Source of the DNA: Macrostomum hystrix
Taxonomy: Eukaryota > Platyhelminthes > Macrostomidae
Assembly (NCBI GenBank): GCA_950097015.1
Contig: CATNEN010000001.1
Span: forward strand, 10,686,001-10,750,000
Direction of reading: 5' to 3'
DNA length: 64,000 bases
Below the pieces are notes generated by a model. It did not search any database, was not told the DNA's origin, and was given only the letters and a program-made list of their open reading frames with translations. Within the stretch, counting starts at the first letter, position 1; the number at the start of each line of letters is the position of its first letter. This document shows, piece by piece, positions 11,474-21,209 of this stretch. The position numbers and the translations under genes were made by a program.

Positions 11474-12140
11474 TTACCTTACATTTGTAATATGAAAATT
11501 TATATTACAAATGTAATATGTAAAATGTAATAGGCTGGCGCCACTTCTTAGCCACTGACTTGCCACTGGCAGTATCGGTATCACAGAGATTACTCGCTCG
11601 CCATTCTCGCTTGGCACTGTTGCTCGCATTGCAGGTCCAGAGTATTTGTCAAACTCGACCCAGATGCAATCAGGATGACTCGGCGGTGCTCTTCCTGTAG
11701 CATAGGCAATCTCACAAACTGTCCCAACAGAACCATTCACCAGGCCGTTTTGAACCGACAGATTTCGTGTCAGCATCACACGTGCACCAATCGTCAGGTA
11801 TAGTCTTTTCGCCAGACAGGATCCTGAGCTCTCTCTTTCACCATTGCCAGCTGAATTCCTTGGCGGTTGTTTGCCTTTACAAATTGCATCAATGCGCCGC
11901 ACCGGATTTGTCACGCTTGCCATTGCGCCCAGCTGCCTGTAATTTGCATCTTCAACTACATCGTTCAGGTAGTACAAAAACGTGCAGCTTTCCTGGAAAC
12001 TTGACGGCATCAGCTCTTGGCACTTTTGCATCAACTGCCACACTTGGTCAGTGACATTGCCTTCTCGAAGCGATTCCAACATTCTGGCAAACTCAACATC
12101 ATCGGCCTGACGAGCTTGTCTGTGCAAATGTACTAACAGT
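11474..12140 (-). pseudogene. Helitron helicase C-terminal part, truncated
   Basis: Downstream half of the Pif1-like domain in a shifted frame. It shows RQADDVEFARMLESLREGNV and then LTIGARVMLTRNLSVQNGLV with NGSVGTV, which corresponds to helicase motif IV/V territory. The usual final block with a KSQG-type motif is missing. The frame instead runs into an AT-rich palindrome and stops. The helicase could not work as encoded here. Confidence 0.88.
11479..11516. repeat. perfect 15-bp palindrome (hairpin)
   Basis: TTACATTTGTAATAT at 11479-11493 and its exact reverse complement at 11502-11516 are separated by 8 bases. It lies at the downstream (3') edge of the minus-strand Helitron coding region. 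Helitrons carry a hairpin shortly before a 3' CTRR terminus, but no convincing CTRR end follows, so the role is uncertain. Confidence 0.8.
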
Positions 12141-14066
12141 TTTGAATTTCTGATACAAGCTGTAGCCAAATTGATTAAGATTGTTTCTCTCATTCGGTTT
12201 GTAATCAAACAGTTTTCCATCTTGAACAGGCGGCAATTGAAACACATCTCCAACGAGAATGATTGACAGTCCGCCAAAGTCTACATTTTCATTATTGACC
12301 TGCTTTGGAAACAAATCACACAGTCGGAGGTGAACATTTGCCAGCGTTCTTTTACCGACCATTGAAAACTCGTCAATAATTATGTAGCGAACTTTTGACC
12401 ACTGATTCTGCATTTCCATCCGTGCCTTGCTACTGCCTTGATTGTTACCTTGACCTCTACTGAACTTGACGTGCAGGCGCAGTGCTGAATGCAGCGTTTG
12501 CCCACCAATATTAAAAGCAGATACACCGGTTGGAGCCAATACTTTGCACCTGGATTCGCCAATCAGCTGCTTCACGGCTGCAATCAGAAAACTCTTGCCA
12601 GTTCCAGCACTACCGTAGAGAATCACTTTCAATGGAGCTGGCTTTGGCATGCCATCACTTTCCGCAATTTGAAGTTGTCGCCAGTGATTCTCAATAGTGT
12701 CGTACAATTTCCGTTGCTCGAGGTTCAACAAACTAACGTCGATTGGAGCTGCAGCGGCCTCATTGTCTGCCATTAGGTTCGCTGCTTCCAATTGTTGAGC
12801 TCCCACATTTGACTTGAATGCCGACATAAGAAACGTCTTTGCTTCTTGAACTGTCGGAAACCTGCCAGCCGGAGCAGACCAATCAAAATCTGACGGTGGA
12901 CTCGGAAGTCTCTCTTCTGCGCTTACTACATGCTGCAATTCTCGATGAGTTGCACCCATTGCAGCCATCCATTCATCCTGCTGATTGGCAGGAAAAGTCC
13001 GTGCAGCCACTGATTCGGCATTCGCTGTTGTCATTTCTGGCAACTCGTCAACAGCCGCTTGCTCTTCTTCATCTTCTTCATCGTTGCGCAGCTCGTCCAA
13101 ATCCCGCACCACCAACTCGCATTGATTCGCCGCCTCTGACCTGGCTTCGAATGCTTCTCGCCAGGTTGCGTGCGATCCCTTTGCCTGCTCTTCAGTGCGC
13201 CAGCAACTCCAAAGTAGTACTTGCTGTCGAAAATACTGCTCTCGTCGCTGGTCCGAAATTTCATTAGCACGCAGAAACGGACTCACAATTACAACTGCTT
13301 CTTTGCCTTGCACTCTCCGTTGTAGACTGCCTGATCGACTACCACTTTTTGGTGCCACCCAAGCATAGTCTGCAAAAAATCGGTACATTGTCACATTCTC
13401 CAGCTGCTTAGGTCGATTGCCATACTTGTCTAAACTGTTCTTGCATGTACCACGACGTTCCACGGCTCGTGTCTCGCCCGTCTGTACGTACACAAATTCG
13501 CGAGACGATTTATACATTGGCGTCTGTAGTAGCAAATGCATGGCCTCTTGAGCAGAATAGTCACGTGCTCCAACTTCCAACATAAGCTGCTGCTGAACAA
13601 TTCGTCTAGCCGTATTAGTTCGACGATACTCTGCTGTTCCATCTTGCTGCTGCTGCTGCTGCTCATCTCCTGTCAACAATCGTTTGCTGATAGCTTCCAA
13701 ATTCACAGACTGCTTTTCACCCTTGCTGGCATACTTGAGCAAATAGCGAATCAAGCTCTTGGCCGATGCTATAAACTGAATATCAACGTTGGCTCGCCAC
13801 ATGCATAGCAACTGGGGATTGTAGGAGCCCATCAGCTCGTCATTGCGTTGCGTCTCTACCAGCCAATTCAAACGCGACTTTTTCGTTGCCACAGTCCTTT
13901 CGCGCAGCTCTCGTGGATACTTGTATCGACACTCTTTCTTGTTGTTAACAGATCGAGTACACCGAGCGCTGCAAATTGTGTCTCGAACTCGCATGGGACA
14001 ATACTTGCAAATCAGCTTTATCGTCTTGAATTTCTCGCGGCTCCAATCGAGAAGGGTGGTCTTCAA
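12099..14066 (-). pseudogene. Helitron Rep tyrosine motif and Pif1-like helicase
   Basis: A 655-codon frame. Early in it, ANVDIQFIASAKSLIRYLLK and the following YASKGE hold the two Rep tyrosines (about 13745 and 13733) that attack DNA during rolling-circle transfer. The middle contains a Gln run and an acidic linker. From about 12650 the SF1B helicase begins: YGSAGTGKSFL (Walker A), VLAPTGVSAFNIGGQTLHSA (motif Ia), IIIDEFSM (Walker B) and LVGDVFQLPPV (motif III). The family-like part ends at QKFKTV near 12130. The conserved sequence resumes in the next frame as HLHRQARQADDVEFARML. Confidence 0.93.
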
Positions 14067-14367
14067 ACGTTACAGCATTGTTCATGATAGAATTTCCCGT
14101 TTCTGAACCATCTTTGCACATATTCCAACTGCAAATGTACTTGTCTACAAATGCCACAAGCTCTTCTGGCTGCAAATTAATTGACGTCACATCGACACTA
14201 TCTGGCATCCAAACACATCCGTGCACGTGTGGGCTTCCTCGACTCTGATACTCTACGCGAAACCAAAAGTCCTTCACTTTCCAATGCTCAACAAAAAAGC
14301 GTCCCAAAAACTCTTCAAACCGCAACCAAAACACAGTGTCCGCCATGCCTGGATCAGTCCGCAACAA
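13945..14367 (-). pseudogene. Helitron Rep HUH motif segment
   Basis: EYQSRGSPHVHGCVW contains the HUH metal-binding pair (His-Val-His, about 14229-14221) of the rolling-circle nuclease. The upstream segment FWLRFEEFLGRFF is also typical. The frame leaves the family alignment near 14055 after FEDHPS, and the conserved continuation LDWSREKFKTIKLICKYC is in a neighbouring frame. Confidence 0.87.
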
Positions 14368-16035
14368 CTGTCATTTCTTCTCTAGACGGATCACGCGGCT
14401 CATTGTCATCTGAATCAGCAAACACATTCCAGGCATAACGCAACTCTGGCCAATGAATGTCTGCAGCTGATAATGTCACAAAAAAGTGCGGCAACCCCAG
14501 CGTCTGAATCATTGCTTCCAACTGGCGCCGTCTAGTCTGCCAATAGCTTGCTGTACCGCGAAGATCGGCTGCTCGTGCAGACACACTCGCCATCACCACG
14601 GGATCCTTCAGCTTCTCCAGCATCTCTTTTGCATCTAGTCCGGCCAAATTTTTGTCGTGCACAAATACACGTCCCATTTCAAGCGCTCTCCAACGCATCA
14701 CCATGTTCTCTAAATAAAACCGAAAACGCGGATCTCGACGAAATCTCGGACAATGGAACTGCATCAAATGCTTTGCATAATCTCCAAGGCTCATTGAATG
14801 AACTCGTCCCGGTGACTTGTAATCCCCTCTTCCATCTGGAAACAAATGCGGATATGCCAGACTGAACAATCCGTCCTGCTCAAACTCATTCACCGGTTCG
14901 CAACCAAGTGTTGGCCATTGCAACTTTTCTTTCAGCAGTCGATCTCGAACCTTTACTTCCAACTCACGTAATGGACTATCTAGCAAACTGCTCATCAGCC
15001 CGTCGCTAGCCTCTGCTTCTGCAGCATCCAAGTCAACTCCATCAGACGTTGCTTCTGCCGCTACCATAGACTCTACATCATTTAAATGACCATCATTCGG
15101 CAATCTATTCAATGCTTCGTCATCAATTCTGACACCGCCCTGTTGAAAGTACACATTGTTCTTAGTCAGATACCTGATGGCATTCAAAACTTTATCGCGA
15201 CGCACTCGAAGATTATTCATTCTTCCGCTTCTCGTTCTGCCAGACTCGTCATCGCTTTTTCCATCATACATTAAAACCACTGGCAAAGTTCGTCTTGGCA
15301 GTTCACGAACAACACTAGCTTGATCTTGAGGAAACATTATTCCATGTCCTCTACTTGCGTGCTGGCCTTGTGGAAACAATCGAAACACAACAATCACCGA
15401 CAGTACAGGCGAGATCAGCATCTGCTCGGCGACCGTCAAATCACGCAATTCTTCAGGCTGCTCAGACATTGGGTTCGCATCATTTTCATCGCTAAACAGA
15501 TTCGGTACATGCTTATCATTTCTGCACCGGTGGCACATTGTACGCGAATCAATTGAAAAATAGACACCGGGAAACTGTTCCTTACACATATCGCATCTTC
15601 TCAAATCCGTTATCTTTGTCTTGACATTATTGAAAAAATCACTGCGCATCTGCTTATACCGGTCACTGAATGGCGCACGAAGACATGCTGGCAGGCTTAG
15701 ATCACCAACTTCGTTAACTTCTTGCTGAACATCTTCCACTCCGCTGGATTCAACGTTATTAACAACTTCAACTTCAATTGGTTGCTCTGGTCCAAATGAT
15801 TGCCGCTTTCTAGGGGAAGCACGATTTGGCTCATCAGATGTCTCGTTTGTAGCACGAGCACGCTTTCGAGGCGACGACAACGGTGTGTTAGCATGCGATG
15901 ATTCCACGTGGCATTCTGCTTCTGATCGTTCTTCTCTAACTGCCCCGTCTGGCTGCTGCTGTTGTTCTATGTTTCTCGGCTGCTTTCTTGGCGATACTCG
16001 CACTTCAAATTCCTCCTGCTGCTGCTGCTGCTTTC
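14354..16035 (-). pseudogene. Helitron Rep N-terminal region (DUF6570 and Helitron-like N)
   Basis: The frame enters from the CAG run near 16035 and reads through to a stop at 14354. A basic SPRKR-rich leader is followed by a zinc-binding cluster (CDMCKEQFP, then CHRCR) and the DUF6570-type block LTVAEQMLISPVLSVIVVFR with GQHASRGHGIMFPQD. Next comes the Helitron-like N domain: YPHLFPDGRGDY, FRFYLENMVMRWRALE, then FFVTLSAADIHWPELR. This region precedes the HUH endonuclease in Helitron transposases. The last codons (REEMTVVAD) match the expected join to the next frame, so the stop at 14354 reflects a 1-base frame change near 14360. Confidence 0.88.
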
Positions 16036-17301
16036 TGCTGGTGCGTCTTTGCCTTTTCTGAATGTCTCCTCGCTTATCTGTCTGATGCTCACTCGCTTTA
16101 TCAGTAAGCTCATGTTGACTTTTAGTACATGGTTTATTTCTTTGTGAACGGCGTGCGCCACGGCTTTTACAAACCGGACCGGACCTATCGACACGGAATC
16201 AGCCATGTTTTGAAGGTTTCTAGGAGAAGCTAGAATAGACACACTACCATCACTGCTTGTGTGTTCGCTTAGTCGGCTGCTTCGACTATTAGAACAGCTG
16301 TGCAAATCACTCTGCCGACTCTTGGATCTAGAGATCCTTGAAGATACATTTGACGCAGAATCGCAACCGACACACGATCGACATGAAGTTGACGTTCGAA
16401 TGCGGGTACTACGTCTGGTTGAGCTCAGGCTGGAAACATTTGACACAAGATCGGACACTTCTGATTGACACTCACTGTTTGTTGCATTGTACAGGCAACT
16501 ACTTGGACGCCTCGAAGCGTTTGACACGTCACTATCTTTCCGACGAATTCTCCGAGAAACTGTAGAAGAAATTTCAGAAGTGCACTCACTACTGGCCGCC
16601 CTGTCGCTTAATCTGCTGCTTCTACGTGTAGCAACGCTTGGCACAATCTCACTCTTCTTCCGTCGACTTCTTCGAGAGATATTCGATGCCACATCTGAAA
16701 CGCAATAGCCGATCACTGACTCGCTCTGCTCAGAAGAATCGGCACTCATCGGTTCAGCATCCAAATCAACATTTTGCAGAACACTAAACCGATTCCCTAC
16801 AGGAAACTGGCTATCCAAAGCAGCATTCATATCCTGCTTGACGCTTTTCATTGACGGCATATGACTAGAGATCCTTGAAGATACATTTGACGCAGAATCG
16901 CAACCGACACACGATCGACATGAAGTTGACGTTCGAATGCGGGTACTACGTCTGGTTGAGCTCAGGCTGGAAACATTTGACACAAGATCGGACACTTCTG
17001 ATTGACACTCACTGTTTGTTGCATTGTACAGGCAACTACTTGGACGCCTCGAAGCGTTTGACACGTCACTATCTTTTCGACGAATTCTCCGAGAAACTGT
17101 AGAAGAAATTTCAGAAGTGCACTCACTACTGGCCGCCCTGTCGCTTAATCTGCTGCTTCTACGTGTAGCAACGCTTGGCACAATCTCACTCTTCTTCCGT
17201 CGACTTCTTCGAGAGATATTCGATGCCACATCTGAAACGCAATAGCCGATCACTGACTCGCTCTGCTCAGAAGAATCGGCACTCATCGGTTCAGCATCCA
17301 A
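15967..17301 (-). pseudogene. Helitron Ser/Arg-rich linker with tandem duplication
   Basis: A 444-codon frame is rich in Ser, Arg and acidic residues, with repeated short motifs such as SRRSRRK and TRRSSRLSDR. It is probably a disordered linker between the OTU and Rep parts. DNA at 16328-16864 is repeated almost perfectly at 16865-17406 (offset 537 bp, 179 codons, in frame). Differences seen are two substitutions and a 5-bp insertion in the upstream copy. The frame ends at 15967, but the Rep frame overlaps it. The switch lies in a CAG run at 16010-16035, so a slip in that microsatellite probably broke a once continuous frame. Confidence 0.8.
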
Positions 17302-17966
17302 ATCAACATTGCATGTTGCAGAACACTAAACCGATTCCCTACAGGAAACTGGCTATCCAAAGCAGCATTCATATCCTGCTTGACGCTTTTCATTGAAGGC
17401 ATATGACTAGTTTTCAATTCTCTCCATGGCTTCTCATGCTCGATTGGTGGCGGAGGCATTAGCTCAGCGGAGCTTGGAATCAACCGAACTGAATCATAGT
17501 GCTGACCACGACGATTAAAGAACAGGCGAACAGTGGCACGCGGTGCACCTCGAGCCGGCAAAATGTGCACGCCTGGTACATCTCTGCCAATCATGTCGGA
17601 CTGATAGATGTACAGCTCGATTTGCAGTAAATCCGGAGTCAAATTCGCCACTTCATCAGGCACATACTCGTAATTTGTGGCACTTTTCCAAAGAATATCT
17701 CGCCAATGATAATAATCAAACACGTCGGATTCGCGGTGCGATTCAATCCAGTTTTCAAGTTCCAAAGTCTGCAGTTCGCAAACTATCTGCATCCATGCTC
17801 AAATCTGTTCCTTCCAATTGGTCCGAAATGGCACTGAAGAAGCAGTTACCGTCGCCTCTTATTTTCACAATGGCGCACGAATCGAGCGGAACCCATACAG
17901 CTGTGCGGGGATGCGGCAGCGCTACAGTCCCATTAAAACTCGTATTGGTCCCGTCTGCTTGTACAC
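17283..17966 (-). pseudogene. Helitron OTU cysteine protease-like domain
   Basis: The exon begins after an AG at 17967. It encodes VKIRGDGNCFFSAISDQLEG, which is the OTU catalytic Asp-Gly-Asn-Cys box, about 35 residues in. Around 17520, RRGQHYDSVRL matches the C-terminal OTU His box. OTU enzymes cleave ubiquitin, and a subset of animal Helitrons carry this domain for unknown reasons. The two boxes lie in different frames that overlap at 17755-17792, so a small indel separates them. Downstream the frame runs into the Ser/Arg-rich segment but is shifted again by a 5-bp insertion near 17311 relative to the internal duplicate. Confidence 0.82.
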
Positions 17967-18718
17967 CTAAATGAAAAATGGCTAACAAAGCTGAAAAGCT
18001 TGCTTAGTTTTCCCTTTTAAAACAATTTAATGATATTGTTGTAACCACGGTCTGGGTGAGGCAGTACGGGGAAATTTTCCAATTTCTCGATGCTTCCCAC
18101 TCGGACTGGGCCGCTGCAGTGAGGGAGGTCCTCATCAGAATGGGGCCTCTATCTATACGGTTTCTCCTGTGGCATGCACCCACCCCTTCTAAGTCAGCTG
18201 CTCCCCCCAACCCATTTGCACTTTTCCCCTTCACCAGCCCCTCGCCTCATCTAAACCTGACCCGGTGGGCCGCTGAGGAGCGCTCCTTTGTCCCATTTGC
18301 CCCTAATTACAGCATCTCGTTCCCTGCACTGCCCCTATTAGTAATAGAGGATGTTTCGTGTACAACAGCTCAGCTCAGAAAAGTACATCTAGGGCGGGTC
18401 TTTCCGGAACTGAGGGCCTGTGTGGCGCGCACCATCAATCCGCGGCCCACAGCTAGTGTATATTAATCTCCCCGACTGCTGAATATCCCGAAGTTCGTGG
18501 GTGACAAAGGCGGTTACACCAATATGTTATTGAACAAAATGGCACAAATTATTGGAATATATGATTCTGATTAATAAATGAAACACAGGAAAAATTGAAT
18601 TTTTCGAAACTAAATAACGTAAATACTCTTCGTTTAAATAAGTCAATTAAGTGCGTTAAATAGTTTATAAAAATACATTCACTTCTAATTTGCGCTAAGA
18701 AAACAGAGTGAAACTCAC

Positions 18719-19136
18719 TTTCTTCCACTTGACGGCATAGGCCATCTTCAACCAGCTTAGCAGCCGCCTCATCCAACTCATCTGCAATAGTAGCAGCAGC
18801 AGCAGCAGCAGAAGCAACAGCAGCATCAAAACTGGTGGCCGTCTTCTTAGCTCGGTTCCAACGTTTTTTGGTGGGCCGACCAGCTGCCTTTTTCAATTTC
18901 GTAGAGTCCGAAGCAACCGCTGCTGGACTCGAAGGAGCAGCTAGATTACAACGTGCAGCTTCAGCTTCGCCTGTGCAATGAAAATAGAGTGCAAATTACG
19001 AGAACATCAACACTTTTAACATTTAATCAACATCGAGTTAAACTGCCAATTTGCATTAGCCATCATTATTCTATAGAAATAAGACAATTTTTGGCTCACC
19101 ATTACAAGTCTCATTCAAAAGCATTTCTTCCGTCAT
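18719..19136 (-). CDS. Helitron protein N-terminal exons 1-2
   Basis: Exon 1 is 19136-19100: an ATG, 12 codons and one extra base before a gtgagcc donor. Exon 2 is 18970-18719, following a ttgcacag acceptor and ending at gtgagt. The phases agree (1, then 1). Exon 2 also joins in frame to the OTU exon at 17966, which follows ttttcatttag. Exon 2 encodes an Ala/Glu-rich peptide with a basic AT-hook-like core AGRPTKKRWNRAKK, possibly for DNA binding, and then an Ala-rich helix. I chose this start because the phase-consistent chain ends there; an upstream exon cannot be excluded. Intron 2 (18718-17967) is about 750 bp and contains only weak unrelated frames. Confidence 0.65.
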
Positions 19137-21209
19137 GGTCAGTCAGTTCAGTAGATATGCTCGAACCTAGACAAATGATTATTTAAGTAGAGATCAAAAT
19201 ATCAATAGTTTTTGTCTCAATTTAAAACCAAGTCTACCATAGTGCATTTGGCAATTTAAAATTGTATAACACTAGAAATCATTTGAAACTCTTATTTAAA
19301 AGTTGTGCAGAAATCAGAAATTGCCCAAACAACTAATGCCATCTAAAAATTATACATATTTAAAACAGCAGTTGATTGCCTTTTAAATTATATACTTATA
19401 CTTGTGGCTTATAGCATCTTTTAGCAAAGGCAAAACATATGAAAGTTGAATAGTAAGCTAGCTTTTCTAACTTTAATCTTATAAAATAGCTACATAATTC
19501 AATATTTATTAAGGGCAATTCTGCAACTCAACAGCTTAAAATAGTGCTCCACCATAAGTTTTAGGAAGTGCTTATCCACACGGATATGTGCCAATAATTT
19601 CCCGCTTATTGGCACAGCATATAGAATTTAATAGAGGTGCCATGCCGATAATTTCAATTTTATTCACACGGTTCCATGTGGATAAGCACTTCCTAATTTT
19701 TAATACAGTTATAAGAAACTAAGGGGTAGAAAAAACACTGCCATATTTTGGCTATGGATTATGGCCCGTTATTTTCTGTATATGATAGTGGCTGCTTAAT
19801 TGGCATTCTGTGGTTAGAAAGTCTGAGGCTGGCTTTAATGGTCCAAGGCGAACGAAGCGAGTATTGAGACTATTGGCGTGGCCGAGGACTTTTTACCATA
19901 GACTGCAAATTGAGCAGCCACTATTTTATATGAAATTTGATTTGGTTTGGCGCCCCTTTATATGGTTTAATGGGCCCCGTTTTCGGGACCATTATATGGC
20001 ACACTGGCTTAAGACTTCAATTTTCTATAGACGATAGATTCGTGGCTCAGAATGCGCCCATTAAACGTCCATTAACGACGAAATCGGATTTTATATGTCA
20101 GTTAATGTCCACCGAAGTCAGATGAAAAATCCAGATGATTTCAAAGGAACAAATTATTACATTAACTTATCTTAAATAGGAGTGTCTCACTTTCTATTTA
20201 CTTATTGTCTATCTATATAAAAAATTAAACTTAGCAAAAAAGTAATCACTTATTTTTTATTTGCTAGATTTATTTTGAATATTAAATACAAGTTGCTAAC
20301 AGTTTTAGTAACTTGACTAATAAATGCTATGCTTTATAATATTTTTACTTTAATTTTTCATTATATTTTTCCCTAAAATATTCACTTTTTATATATATTA
20401 TCTTGTGTACCCTTTAGATATGCAGAACACTTTTAGACTGGATATTTTGTCAGATCTGGGGTACCAAATTGAATGTCAGAGTGCCATTGGCACCCATGAA
20501 AATTGGAATATTTTGCTTATTGCTTATCAACTCCTAATTTATATTTGTATTCGTCCTTCATCTTTACAAATTACAACCTTACCCCTTTCAGATCAGTCTA
20601 ATCATTCTAGCACTAGCATTTTCCAGTATAAATTAAAGTCTTAACTATGAGGCGTAGGCATGAGCTATAAGTCTATAACTATAACTCTATAAATAAAAAG
20701 GTCTATAAGTTTAACTGCGCCCGTATACAAGCCTAAAACCCATAAACTTGATCATTAAGAATGAGTATCAACTACCAGTCTTGAGCAAGTTGAGTCTATC
20801 AAATCAGTGTATAGTATTATACATGTATATGTATCTAATGATTCCAATTTCTATTGTATTGTCTAGTTTCTAGTATTTTATATACCAATTCAAATTTCAA
20901 ATACCATGCCATTATTAGATCTTTTAAGTTTTAGGCTTTTTAGTTTCAAGTTTAAATAAAAGGCTTGAATTGAACCAAGTTTATGAATCATGATGTGTTC
21001 TCAGTCATTGAAAATAAAATAGAAAACCAATAATTTCGATTTTGAAATTGTGATCCATTATTGTATTTATCACTATTTTTGTGATTGATAGAATTTATCA
21101 CTATTTTTGTGATTGTGACATGATGTGCCTTAATCAAAAATGCATTGGAACTAGCCTTAAGAAAGCAGGGTACGAAATTGGCACCTTGGGTCCAATCCTA
21201 AGGTGTCAA
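19137..21209. other. AT-rich DNA upstream of the Helitron gene
   Basis: About 2 kb of AT-rich sequence up to the Gypsy 5' LTR. Apart from a small inverted-repeat element at 19561-19696 I see no gene. Several short open frames (under 80 codons) have no recognisable features. Confidence 0.5.
19561..19696. mobile_element. 136-bp MITE-like inverted-repeat element
   Basis: TTAGGAAGTGCTTATCCACA at 19561-19580 has its perfect 20-bp reverse complement at 19677-19696. The interior is short and non-coding. The arrangement fits a tiny MITE or foldback element. The flanks are T-rich on both sides, so a target duplication cannot be read. Confidence 0.65.

Larger units (their letters stand above)
11474..19136 (-). 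mobile_element. Helitron with OTU domain, degraded and 3'-truncated
   Basis: In transcription order (high to low coordinates) the minus strand holds two spliced N-terminal exons (19136-19100 and 18970-18719), an OTU-like domain (17966-17283), a Ser/Arg-rich segment, a DUF6570-like zinc region, the Helitron-like N domain, a HUH nuclease and a Pif1-like helicase. Helitrons move by rolling-circle replication using the Rep-helicase protein, and animal Helitrons with an OTU cysteine protease domain are known. The coding frame changes at about 17785, 17305, 16010, 14360, 14055 and 12130, so this copy is broken (or carries sequencing indels). The conserved C-terminal helicase motifs after 11530 are absent. 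The 5' TC end was not located. Confidence 0.9.

Noticed and set aside
18056-18466. 136-codon plus-strand gene
   Set aside because: Lies inside the Helitron intron, has no recognisable domain and no splice or conservation support.
19778-19933. Inverted repeat around tagtggctgcttaatt as another MITE
   Set aside because: Arms are short and imperfect (at least two mismatches). The evidence is too weak beside the perfect 20-bp element nearby.
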